From Rhipidocladum racemiflorum (Eukaryota; Streptophyta; Magnoliopsida; Poales; Poaceae): DNA of 64,000 nt. The notes under the pieces are model-generated. The model was not told the DNA's origin. It did not search any database and saw nothing but the letters and a program-made list of their open reading frames with translations. Each line of letters opens with the position of its first letter. Positions within the stretch are counted from its first letter, which is position 1. Made by a program: the position numbers and the translations under genes. Where the stretch lies: positions 56,715,712 to 56,779,711 of the forward strand of contig CM070576.1 in the NCBI GenBank assembly GCA_036346355.1, read 5' to 3'. Positions 47,546 to 58,908 of this stretch are shown here, piece after piece.

Positions 47546-48511
47546 AAAAGGACCCGAACGTAAAGCACAGGGACCTATTTGTTATAATTTTGGACCTATT
47601 CGCTATTTTGAAAAATTAGAAAAGGGCTCGTTCGCTATTCGCATTTAATAGGGGGTCCCCCTGTAAAATACCGAACGAGGGACCTAAACGCGAAACGGGA
47701 AAATCTATTTTCCTCTCACAGAAAATCGCACAAGGACCTATACGTAATTTTAAAAAAACGGAGGGCTTTTTCGGAAAATAGAGGAGAGAGAAGGTGGAGG
47801 TGAGGTGGATGCTTGAGGAGCCTTGAAACCTCCCATATGTAATTGAGGGATAATTTGATTTGCTCTCTGAAGCCCATGCAATTCAGAGCTCACGATCTCT
47901 GCCCCGTTTGCTTCCTCATAGTACATCTGCAAGAAGAGGTGAATTATTATATTCACAGTGCATAAGTGCATATTTACACAACATTTACAGCGTATTATAA
48001 CGTGAAGTCCCCAAGCTACGCACTAGCCCGTCACATGTACTCCGCTGTAGTCTCCGTAGACGGATGCAGTACTCACGTTGTGCAGAGGAGCCAGTGAGCA
48101 GCCACCACTTTGCAGCGTCTCTTTACGAAACTCCTCAAATTGGCCAGACAACCGACCATAAATGCACATAGCAGAGGCCTTTACGCATCCGTTGTACCCC
48201 TCAAATATGGCAGTTCTCCAGGCAAATCAATTAAGCGACTTGAGTAATTTAAAATCATATACACGAGAGGTGATTATATGCTTTTCTTTTTTAAAGTTAC
48301 ACAAATATCAAAGCATGAATGAAGGGTAGATGGTGATTACTTACCTCTTCGCTTGCTTCAAGATTTGTGCAATTTGTATTGAGAGAAAAAGCATAGAAGC
48401 ACTTCTCGTTAGGTAATTAGCGCACACAGTATCCGAATTATGCACAAGGAAAGTGCCTGGAATTTCAAATCATATACAAGGAAATTGCCTTGGGTAATTT
48501 CAGTCGCCTAA
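47546..48511. other. Spacer with one exon-like minus-strand frame and a MITE-like repeat
   Basis: 47750-47935 on the minus strand reads MYYEEANGAEIVSSELHGLQ after a good acceptor TTCTTGCAG. It looks exon-like but is not recognised. 48276-48413 is a copy of the repeat at 19608-19770, ending AGCATAGAAGCACTTCTC. Confidence 0.35.
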
Positions 48512-48798
48512 GAGCATCTCCAAGAGAGAGCCCTAAAAAAGAGCGTTAATTTTTAATTTAGAACCCCAACTAATTAAATTTAGGGCTCAAATGAAATATT
48601 CACTCCAGCAATTAGGCCCTAAAACTCAATGAAGATAGGACTCAATCACAGAGTTGCTAAATATAGCTACTCTCATAGAGGCCCTAAAACAATTTGCTAA
48701 ATTTTAACAATTTAGAGCCCTTGTTGGAGTTAATCTTTTCCCCAAAAACCCTATAATTCAAATTAGAGCCATATTTAAGGCCCCTCTTGGAGATGCTC
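48512..48798. mobile_element. Tourist-like MITE, target duplication TAA
   Basis: Ends GAGCATCTCCAAGAG and CTCTTGGAGATGCTC, flanked by TAA at 48509-48511 and 48799-48801. 287 bp with internal GGGCCCTAAA-type motifs; non-coding. It lies about 260 bases upstream of the dCTP pyrophosphatase start codon. Confidence 0.85.
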
Positions 48799-48948
48799 TA
48801 ATGACTCCAAGCAAATCAATTAAGCGTTCCCATGCATTTGCAGGTAACAAGTAATTGCACCCCTCTGGCACTTGTCACCCTCACCCACAATCACTAATAC
48901 TTTCCGATTTGTTTAATTACCTGCCAAACTTTGCTACAAGTCTCTCTT

Positions 48949-48960
48949 TAAATATATATA
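48949..48960 (+). promoter_or_regulatory. TATA box of the dCTP pyrophosphatase gene
   Basis: TAAATATATATA, about 103-114 bases upstream of the ATG at 49063, followed by a pyrimidine-rich leader. The only strong TATA motif in the right position. Confidence 0.5.
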
Positions 48961-49062
48961 TCCCTCCAACTCTAGCTCTACTTTCCAAAGCACCAAACCA
49001 AAGGCAGGCACTTTGATTGGCAAGCGTTAGAGAGATTATTTGTGTACGGCTTGAGGCACACG

Positions 49063-51281
49063 ATGGAGGAAGAGAATGCCATGGAGGAGGTGAAGGGGGA
49101 GGTGGAGAAGGAGGAGGTAGCTGTTGATGTGAGCCTGAAGGATCTGTCCAAGAAGCTCGACGACTTCGCCAAGGAGAGGGACTGGGAGAAGTACCATAAC
49201 CCAAGGAACCTTCTGCTTGCCATGGTTTGCAGCTCTCTTTCGCTCTTCCCTTCTCTCTCTCTCTCTCTCTCTCTGCTTTTTTTCCGTCGTTACGAACCTA
49301 GAATTACATCGTTGTCTGGAGAATTTCTTATGTAAGATTATCATAGGTTGCTTCTGTTTTAATCGCAATCGAAAGGTGTCCATTAAGGTTTAGTTTTCTT
49401 GTTATCATCGATTTCAAGAATACATCGATTATTGTTTGGGGTGATAGGATAGAAATGGAGAGAAGGACAGTATATACAAGTTTGTATGTACAGTACACCA
49501 GAAGCTTAATTCTCACTTTTAGGGCGTGACCTTTCCAAATTCTTCAAGATGTTTTGTTCCAACTGAGTCTAAAGTAAACACGAGATGTGCATGTTTGACA
49601 ACAACATAAGAAAATAACATTTCTTTATATTTTCTTATACATCAATTCCGAGAATATTTTTTATTGACTTTCTGCATGCATCCTTATTATTTTACTGCTA
49701 ACTCCAGAAGTTTGCATTATCAAAATTTTAGGTCTTAGATTAATACTCACTATTATTGCAGATAAATATTTAGTTACTAGCTACTTGCTATTACAGGTCT
49801 GAAGAGTGCATTGTACTCACTAGTTATTAGCCTAAGTAGTCGGCATCGATCTCCGAAACAACATATGCACACGAAAAAAATTGTCTCCAGTTAAAAGTAC
49901 TACTGGACTAGCTAGATTGTACTACTATATATTAAACAATAAAGCCGCTAGTGAAGGGCTATTTTAAATGCTTCATTCTAAAGCCATCATATATTTGTTA
50001 TCTCATAGCATCTTTGTGTTAATTATGCTGTGTAGATTAGATTATCACGATATAATGCGTTCTCTTTTGACCACCAGTTCAGTAAGATTATTCTTTTCAT
50101 TTGTTATTTGCTCAAAGTCGTGCAACTTCGGATTCTTGAGATATATCCAATTTATTCTTCCAGATAACTAATTTTTTGTGGACGGCGAATATTGTACCAT
50201 GGAATTGATTGTACGCTTCTCAAATTTACATCCACAAAAATTAACACGTACCTTGCTTCATATTCCCTGATATTGACATGAATAACAACTAGTGTACATC
50301 GATCTTAAGCTTACTTCTACATCATTCCCTGATATTTTTGGAGACTTTTAGCATGCTTTCACCTGAAAGATCGTGAGAGCAAAAGGTGACAAGTAACTAA
50401 TTATCTCATAACTCATGGTCGGGGTGCAGCTTTCATATGTTGCATCATGCATGCGACGTGGTGCAACCTTGCATCTGTGGAACAAATCTCCTGCGTCGTT
50501 ATCAAAAGTTCAAAACGACGCGAAATCCGACGTGTTTATACTGGTCCAGACTAGTGAAGGATCACAGGCAACTCCTGATTGAATTTTCTGAAGCAGGAAT
50601 GTGATTCAGTGCTATCACTTCCTATTTCAAAAAAAAAAAAAAATGCGCCCTGCCCATTTCCTAAGAGAAACCTGTTCTTGAAGAACTAATTCTGCACTGC
50701 TTTTGCAGTTTATATTTCAGCAATGAGATGCTCGGGTAGATGTGGCCGGTGCTCTTATCTTAGCTAGATCCATGTAGTCTTTGACAACCTCATGCCATTC
50801 CAGGAAAAGGCATATGCCATCCTGCCACTGTGTTCTGCCATGCCGGACGGGTTCACCATGCTGAAGAATGGTCAGGACTCAGGACGTGCTCGCGCACCAC
50901 TAGACATTTGCATGGCGCTGCTGGATCAGCCTTGGACTTTAAAAACGTTCAGTGTTGCACCACTCTCTTATGTGCATCAAAACGACGAAACTTCGATGAT
51001 ATTTCCATTTTCTTCATGTTCTGTTTTACCTGACGTTTTGTTCTTGGCAGATTGCTGAAGTCGGGGAGCTGTCAGAACTGTTCATGTGGAAAGGGGATGT
51101 GCCGAGGGGCCTGCCTGGCTGGGGGGAGTCGGAGAAGGAGCACCTCGGCGAGGAGCTCTCCGACGTGCTGCTCTACCTGATCCGGCTCTCCGACATGTGC
51201 GGCGTCGACCTCGGCGACGCGGCCACAAAGAAGATCGTGAAAAACGCCGTCAAGTACCCGGCGCCGTCGAAAAGCGCTTGA
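49063..51281 (+). CDS. dCTP pyrophosphatase 1-like (MazG-type NTP pyrophosphohydrolase)
   Basis: Hydrolyses dCTP and modified dCTP to dCMP and pyrophosphate, cleaning the nucleotide pool. Two exons: 49063-49224 (54 codons) and 51051-51281 (76 codons plus stop). This gives 130 residues, close to plant homologues. The N-terminus is acidic (MEEENAMEEVKGEVEKEE). The MazG-like four-helix core follows: LSKKLDDFAKERDWEKYHNP, NLLLAM, then after the intron IAEVGELSELFMWKG, GEELSDVLLYLIRLSDMCGVD. The Mg-binding ExxE (EVGELSE) and ExxD (EELSD) motifs are intact. The tail is NAVKYPAPSKSA. The donor GTTTGC is weak but the join preserves frame. A GTG-initiated extension to 49042 is not needed. The 1.8-kb intron has a (TC)n run at its start. 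Confidence 0.9.
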
Positions 51282-52305
51282 TGAAACGACGCCGGATAAT
51301 AATCTGCATACACATCGTGTACTTCCTTGCTGTTTGATCGACTATGGCTGACGTCTGCTAAAACAAGTGGACTTGGGGCCTTAGAGGCAGCGTTGAACCT
51401 TGTCATTGGTTGGATAATGGATGTGTTGTGCAATGAACCTGCATGAGAAGCCTTCTTCTTTCTAGCCTCCGACATTTTTTTTTATAAATCTAACTTTCTT
51501 TCAATAAATTTGCAAAAATAATTTCTTACTTGGCCGCGGAAGGGGCTGCAAGTTTCCTACCAAGCTCCCCTTCTAGACACTTTGATCAATTAATCGCTAT
51601 AATTATTTAATCATTTAATTAATGATTTTACTTGATTAAGTCGCTTAATTAATTAAGCACCCTACCTATCGAGCTAGGCATGCTCGATAGGTTACTTCAG
51701 TAGCAGGTAACCTGCTGGTCCCTTCTACTGAGCTCCTACTGCCCCGTAGGTGATCTGCTGAACCCAGAAGTGTCATGATATGAAAGCACAACAGGATAAT
51801 ATCATCTACCGCCGCTTCTATGATCGAGAACAGATACTAGGTTTGCAAAAAAAAAAAAAAAGTAAAAAAAAAACCAAAACTCCCTTCACTTTTCTATCGG
51901 TGACAACTTAAATTTTTGGGGTACGTTGAAACTTGAAAGGCCTTCTCCACGCATGCCTCAAGCGTTCGCGCTCTGGTCAAGCCACCGCACACCAGCCCCC
52001 ACAATCGGTGCTATTCCTCCAACCTCCACGCTTTCACTGGATGCAGCCTCCGTGAGCTCCTGCATCTTCGGGATCAGCCCAGCTTAGCCGCCGAGCGTGA
52101 CCTCCGCAAGCTCCTCCATTGCACACCCAAACCAACCTTAGTTGCTAACGGTCATGTGCTACGCGAGCTCCCCCCTTGGCCAAATGCGCATCCCCATCGT
52201 CTGGCATAGCCTCCAAGTGTTGTTGCTTTTAGTTGATGGAGAAGAAAAGGCTAGTCTGGGGCCTTTTTTATACATGTTGCTCTTGTTCATTTTCAGTGTT
52301 GCGGT
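51282..52305. other. 3' flank and spacer
   Basis: No gene recognised. 51530-51760 has an AT-rich ATTAATTAAGC core flanked by AGCTCC and GGTAACCTGC motifs, similar in style to 9110-9400 and 19920-20050. An A run lies at about 51847. Confidence 0.45.
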
Positions 52306-52873
52306 TAGGGATGGCAAGAGGAAAAAAAAACCGTGGAGAGCGTCTTCCCATTCCTGATCCTCAATAACCAAAATTTTTCCGTCTCCATCCCCGTCCACGT
52401 ACACGGGGCTTAATTTTCCGTGTCCCCGATCCTCGATAGGTTTGCGGGGCCTCGACGGGGACTAATATCGAAATGCTACTTGAAAGACCACGTACTACGT
52501 GAGTGAATCATTAGAGTAATGGTGCATGTGTGATTGAACTGTAAGTGAATCACTAGAGTAATGAGTAAATCACCAGAGCAATTCATATTTAGCATGTTTA
52601 TTAATAATGACCCCACGTATATTCTTTCTGAGAAGTGCTTCTATGCTTTTCTTTTTTCTTTTGAGAATTGATCATTTGCTCTCACCTAATAGTGATAACG
52701 CGGGGGCGAGGACGGGGAATGGTGGAACATCCCCGTTCCCGCAATCCCTAATAGGGGCAACATTTTCCTCCATAAGCCCCTCGCGGGGGGAGATTTCCCC
52801 TATCCCCATCCCCATCCCCTAATAGGGGAATTCCCTACGGAGAAACAGGGATCGGGGTCCATTGTCATCCCTA
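52306..52873. mobile_element. hAT-type element, 8-bp target duplication
   Basis: Ends TAGGGATGGCAA and TTGTCATCCCTA. GTTGCGGT lies directly to the left and GTTGCAGT directly to the right (7 of 8 match). The interior is rich in CCCCATCCCC and its complement near the ends. Non-autonomous, 568 bp. Confidence 0.8.
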
Positions 52874-52881
52874 GTTGCAGT

Positions 52882-54225
52882 AGATTTTCTAGAGCTAGAG
52901 CACGCGGACTAGGTATTACCCTGAGGCTATAGTGCCAACGCCAAAGACCTTCTGTGGTGGCGCTGTCACCACCACATCTGGGCTCCAAGCTACCATCTGC
53001 CCACTCCTCTGTGGTGAGGCTCCATGGTGGGGTGGCAATGCCTCTTGAGCATGAGTAGGGGAGGTGGTGGTGTGGTTCGATCACGCCCCTATTCAATCTG
53101 ATCCCGTAGCCGATGAGGCCTCTGGCCGTTCGCTTCCTACTCGTACTACGAGCAGTGCCACAACTATTGCCTTCTTTCTTTAGCGGGTTTGTGTGTTTAG
53201 AAATTTGTTGTAGCATATTCACTTGATTGTTGCTAAAAGCGATTTTTTTGTTACATTGTGTCATCTTAAAGATGTTGTAACAAGAGGCACTATTGCGATG
53301 TCATCTTTTATTTTTTGTATGTTGTACGATTGAGATGATTTTGTTGTAGGTATTCCAGTACTTTGTTGTGCATTTTCTATAGACCATCTCATGTTGTATT
53401 GCACAAGTTTGTGATTTTATTGCAAGTGTGATATCCATTGTTGCATAAACATTCGTAAAATAATATGATGTTTGTCTCAATTTGTTTGATAAATTGATGA
53501 GGTTTGTCTTTGATAACTTTAATCAGTGATTTTTCTTTTGTAATCTAAATTATCTTATCCCAATCCCTTCTTGCAATGCAAGGTGCTAATTAGACGGATC
53601 CTTTCAAAAGGAGCTACACAAATATTGTTCCATTGCCACATTCGTTTATATTGATCACTATGTTGCAGAATTCAGGAATTTTGAGGCGGAAAGAAATAGT
53701 ACACTATATATCATACTTTCTGCCCAATCAGCTGAGTTGGATCTTCCAAAGATTGGCCAGCTGCATTTCAGGGTACAGTGTTTTTTTGTTTTTTGTTTTA
53801 TTTTTTGGCTTGAATCTTTCCATCTCACAACATGCAACAGCATACTTTACAGTTTACACTATCTCTAGTATCTAGGGCTTATGGAGTGATTGTCTATTTG
53901 TCTGTGCGTCCTTTTAAAATAATTGATGTCCCTGCAAAATAACAGAGGAGATTAGCTGCCCAAACTGTCACCACCGAAAGAGTAATAAAAGTAAAGTTTA
54001 ACAGCATTATTACTACACTCATGATATATGCCATCCGTACCTGGTCTTTTCATTTTGTCACATGCAAAAGACATAATAAATACTAAAGTATTTTTTTTGA
54101 CCTTAAAGAAACATCCAGTTTTAATAAACGACTATGTGGTATGAGTAATGCAGCCGCTGGGGATGTGTTATGTCAAAAACCAAAGCATAGACGTATCGGA
54201 ACACGAAGGAAATGTTAAAGCATAA
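52882..54225. other. Spacer without recognised gene
   Basis: The open frame at 52800-53264 (minus) overlaps the hAT end and resembles no family I know. The remainder is AT-rich. Confidence 0.5.
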
Positions 54226-54333
54226 GGGGGTGCTTGGATTAGGGGTATTTTATTGGAATGTTTTAGGATTTAGTTCAAATTTGAACTAAATCCCAAAACC
54301 TCCCAAGAAATTACCACTCATCCAAGCAGGGCC
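54226..54333. mobile_element. Short Tourist-like MITE, target duplication TAA
   Basis: Ends GGGGGTGCTTGGAT and ATCCAAGCAGGGCC; TAA flanks both sides. 108 bp, with an AGTTCAAATTTGAACT palindrome at the centre. Confidence 0.8.
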
Positions 54334-55689
54334 TAAGTGGTCTTCTTAGAAAGTACCGAGATCCTTGTACAGAGTGAAATGCTTAAAGCAGCATTGTGGC
54401 TAAGGCTTTATACTTACGGAAGCTCGTAGATGATAATGGCTGAATACTAATACAGCTGCTACCTGTCCATCCAAACTCCAAGGCAGGCTTTTTATACATA
54501 CGGGCATGCAGCTCATACATTGCAAACGAAACTCCTACCTGTTGGGTTTGCATGTGGCCTTTGGCCAAGCTGCCCAAGTTGTCCCCATTGCCCAAATCTT
54601 TCGTTTTTCCAGACGAATGAGCATCTTGGTCCGGCCCATTACGTTGCAGCACAGCGCTCACCGCAAACCATGGCACCGAAAACATGTTCTGAGGCCGGAA
54701 CGACATGTCGATGTTTGACATGGAGTGAGGCCAGGAATGCGTTGCGTTACTTTTGCCCGTGCAAACGGCAGGGGAAAACGAGAGAAGATGGTCCGTAAGA
54801 TCACCTAGAATCCTTGCTTAACCGACGATGTCAATGTCTCGACAGCACGCGTTCTGCTACCCTAGGCGTAGGCACGGCGCATAATCCAGGAACCGCAGGC
54901 TGTCGCAAATGGTTCTGCATGCAGCCATCTCACAGATTGATGGATCGATCTGTGCCGTGCGGACGCGGCCTTGCAGGGCAATCAGAGCGCCATCGATCTG
55001 CAGGAATCCTGTTTCCTGCAGGGTTTCATTGTACTTGCCTTGCACGTAATTGCGAGATCTGCAGGTCGATCGATCTCACGCTGGCTATACACCTAAACTA
55101 AGCTAGCTTCGTGCAGCTCTACCTACGTCGATCGAAACCAGGGTGCTCCTGCCTGTTGTAGTCGTATAATCAGTCGACGTTCAAAGTTACTAATAGTTAA
55201 GTAGTTGAGCCGAACAGTAGTTCGCTGGACAGCTCCAAACTGAACCCAATTAAGTCTTTTCCTGTACAGCCTGCGTTGTACGTGCATCCCTAGATCTGCT
55301 TTTAGGTGCTTTGCGCTGCAGCTATCGTACATCACTCCACAACCAACAATAATAAATCAGATCGATATACATGGCGTTTTCACTGATCCGCTGGCTCCGT
55401 GCATGCCTGTACAGAAGAACTAATCAAGACACGTACAACGCGTGAGCCCAATACTTGGCAACGAAGCTGAAGCCGATCCATCCATGCATCCGCGTGAGAC
55501 ATAGCAAGCATCCAAACGGGCTCCTTTCAGGCTCTTGTTCGCAAAAGCTACCCGGCCTGCAGTTTGGTGATGGTCAACACGTGAACCTAATTTGTTTGCT
55601 AATTGTTCCGCCGTAGCTAGCTGGCTGCATTAGTCTTTCTTTTATCGGGTTTGCTAATTCTCAATTGACTGAACTTTTTTTTTTTTTTA
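54334..55689. other. Spacer without recognised gene
   Basis: Open frames at 54383-54721 (minus) and 54814-55101 (plus) have no recognised similarity. A short CAGGAATCCTGTTTCCTGCAG palindrome-like stretch lies near 55001. Confidence 0.45.
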
Positions 55690-55985
55690 TCTCCGATCGT
55701 CTAAAATTATACGGGATTAAGCCTAAAATTGCAGTGCTAAGTAATATGTAATTTTAGTATCACTCTACTGCAATTTTTAGTTTTATTTGTTTTTGTATTT
55801 GTAGGATTCACCTAGGTTTACTTTATTTTTTGTCTAGGTTAGGAGTTTTTTATTTACGTTTTTTATTTGTATTTTGTAGAGGTGAGGGGTGAGTAAAACA
55901 TAGTAACCATTATATACAAATCATATGACTAAAAAATTGACCGAGGTTGAAAAAAATAGCAGGCAACTAATCAATAAACAACCCC
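55690..55985 (+). repeat. Dispersed repeat family, copy 2
   Basis: Second copy of 13885-14215, sharing TTTTGTAGAGGTGAGGGGTG, CCTAGGTTTACTTTATTTTT and CAGGCAACT. Confidence 0.7.
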
Positions 55986-55989
55986 TTTT

Positions 55990-56245
55990 TCTTTCCAATC
56001 GCTGCTAGGGCAGTACTTCCATCCGGACGTCCGATTTTTTGTTTTTTCCGAACGCCCTCGCAACATTTTTTTGTACGCGTGCAACATTTTTTTTGTACGC
56101 ATGAAACATTTTTTTTTAACGTATAAAACATTTTTTTACTGTTTGTCGAACAAAAATGTTTCACACGTATAAAAAAATGTTTCACACGTACAAAAAAAAT
56201 GTTGCAAAAAAAAACAGACATCTGATTCCTAGCAATTACCTTTTT
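55990..56245. repeat. Inverted-repeat element with TGTACGCGTGCAACATTTTTT units
   Basis: Two TGTACGC(G/A)TG(C/A)AACATTTTTT units face two ATGTTTCACACGTA(C/T)AAAAAA units around a centre at about 56145. Outer parts (AATCGCTGCTAGGGC and CTAGCAATTACC) are also roughly inverted. A hairpin-forming MITE-like element without clear target duplication. Confidence 0.6.
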
Positions 56246-56766
56246 ATTTTCTTATGCTCCTGAGTCCTGACCTTGACCTTCTCTTTCTTTATATTCCGAT
56301 ACGGAGAGCAGCGCATGGGAGGATACAATCTCTAGCCTTTTTTCGATCGCTCCTAGTCTTCTCTTTCCTTTTTGTTCGATCTACAGAGCAACTATGCGGG
56401 AGCATACGATCCCCTTTTTCCGACATGTAATTTCTACCCTGAGAGCGAACCTAGTAATTTTCTTTTTCTTTGCATTAATAATAAGATTATAGATAGAAGA
56501 TTCCTACTCCTTGGGAGCGAACATGCATGGTAGCTTCTTTTTTCTTTGCTCTAATAAGATAACAGAATATATGGAATTTATAAGATGATCTTCGCTTCTT
56601 TCGGCATTTATACTTTAAACTATAAGTAATAGTGTGCTTTCGACATTATTCGAATCGGCGAAATTGTTTCACATCTAAATTTATTTTACCTCTTTCAGAA
56701 TTTATCGATCCACTACTAGATCTTTTTTAATTACCAGTTTGTGAAATTGGCTCAACCGGTCAACCC
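56246..56766. other. Spacer before the Copia element
   Basis: AT-rich, with repeated TTTTCTTTGC and GGGAGCGAAC motifs in two or three copies, hinting at an old tandem array. No gene. Confidence 0.4.
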
Positions 56767-57391
56767 TGTTAGGAAACCGGATTCGTATCCTATATGGACT
56801 CTTCCTTATCTCTAAGCACAACCGCTATATATAGGAGGCAGAGGGTCACCTCATTGTACACAAGCATACAGAATAATAAAGCAGACCCGTTCCTCCTCAT
56901 ATTGTGTCTCTCGCCCTCTCTCTCTGTTCTCCAGTTTAGATCTATTAGGCAACCCCGGACTATTCGATAGCGAGGTTGTCTAACACGTTATCAGCACGAA
57001 GCTCTACCGGAGAAAGATTGAAAGGTGAGAAAAAGGTTAGAAGCGGAGATTGATCTAATCTCTCATATGAATATATGTATGCATCTATACGATATGAAGC
57101 TACACAATGAATTTACGGCACATAGCACGAAGCTACAGTGCCACGTCGGCTCGAAATCGAACGCCAACTTGATCCACGGCCCGCTGCCAAGCCGCGCCCC
57201 GAAGTCGCCAGCGTCGCGAAGCGGCCAGATCGCCAGCGCCTGGCGCTTGCTCGGTGACACCCAGCTCGGCTGTGGTCGCCGCATGCGTACTGAAACCGAC
57301 CTGCTAGTTTTGCATGAAAAGCAGCCGAGCCACATGCATGCATGGCGCAAAGGCAAAGCACGTATGCATGTTTACTAGCTTTGCTAGCTAG

Positions 57392-57558
57392 CAGGGGCGG
57401 AGCTAGCCTAAGTCCAAGCCCCGGGCTAGACCAGCTAATTTTAAATTAAATATCTGTTTTCAATAATTTTTTAATAATTTTTTGTAGAATTTTAGTAAGC
57501 TTTCGGTACCAGGCCCCGGGCTACAGCCTACTCTGCCCAGGACCTGGATCCGCCCCTG
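57392..57558. mobile_element. hAT-type MITE in the Copia leader, target duplication CTAGCTAG
   Basis: Ends CAGGGGCGGAGC and GGATCCGCCCCTG, with perfect 8-bp CTAGCTAG at 57384-57391 and 57559-57566. 167 bp; two copies of a CCCCGGGCTA motif inside. Confidence 0.9.
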
Positions 57559-58908
57559 CTAGCTAGTGTACGTGACCGTATGCATGCATGGTGCAAAGCT
57601 AGCAATGCATGCCCATATGCATGAAGAGCATTTTGGCCTCGCCACTCTGCGACGCTAGCCCATATGCATCCCGGCCTCGAAGCTGCCGGCCTTTCACGCA
57701 CAGCCTGACGAAACGCCGCCGTGCGCATAACTGGAGTCTCGAAGCATGCACGCGGGGGCCGAAGCACCTCAGCTCCTCCGAGCTTGACTCGTAGTCACCA
57801 GAAGATGAAGGGAAAGGAGGCTTGTTTTCCACGGTGCTCGTAGTCAGTAGCCGTCGTTGTCGGCCAGGCTCGAAGCACGGTCTCTGTCTTGCGATCGCAT
57901 CTGATCGTCGTCGCCAACGCCGAAACCAGCGCGCCGTCTGCCCATTCTGCGCCGACCGACCGCCGCGGGCTGACAAGCCGTCGTCGCCGCGCACAAAAGT
58001 TACCCTTCTGCCCCCAGGTATTTAATTCTTTTCCTTTTTTTTTCGTTTTCCGAAAAATTTGAATAAGAAATTCGGAAAATTGATTAAAAATTCTGAAAAA
58101 TTGCCAGAAAATATGGAAAATAGCTAGAAAATTCTAGAAAATTTTATGGCTCTGTTTTATTTTGTACTTAGCCTTATTTTCTGCATTTATGAATACTTTG
58201 CATGCATTTTGCAATAATTGCCTTGTTTAGAATATCGGAAATTCCTGAGAATTTATTTTCCGTATTTATAAACTCATGAATTGTGCAATTATTGTCTATT
58301 CCGAATTTATGAATTGTGCAATTATAGTTCTGTTCCATGCATAGTATTAATTGTCTTAATATATTTCATTGCAAATTCAAGCACGCCGCACGAAGCGGTC
58401 ACCGTCGCGCCAAGAAGGTCGACGTGCATGGAACTGAATGCACCGCACGCATGAAGCCGCGCTAATCCGATCGCACGAAGCCGATCGCGCATATGAATCT
58501 GATCGCTTGCACGAAGCCGATCACCTACATGCATGAAGCTGTATTTCTGAATATTTATGAATATTTATGAATCTGTGTATATATGAATCTTGTATTATGG
58601 ATCTTGTACTTATGAATTTTGCATTTATCTTTGTATATGTGAATCTTGAAATTATTGCTTTCTTTTAGTTTGCTGGAAATTTATGAGAATTCAATTATGC
58701 ATTTTATTGAATCTAGCAGCCACTTCCTATTAGATTGCACGCAGTAATCTAATAGAAGAACCTTATGAATGTGCAAAGGTGTGGCATTGTCTAACGTGAG
58801 TCTTGAAGAACTGACCTGAATGGTCAGAATTATCTCACATAGACATCAAATTGAATAATGAATTGTAAGCTCTCGAAGAGCATACATTTTCTTTTCTCAT
58901 GAATAGAA

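Noticed and set aside
46752..47648. Overlapping Lys/Phe-rich open frames on both strands
   Set aside because: They follow the period of the ACGG tandem repeat and are open in several frames at once, so they reflect composition rather than a protein.
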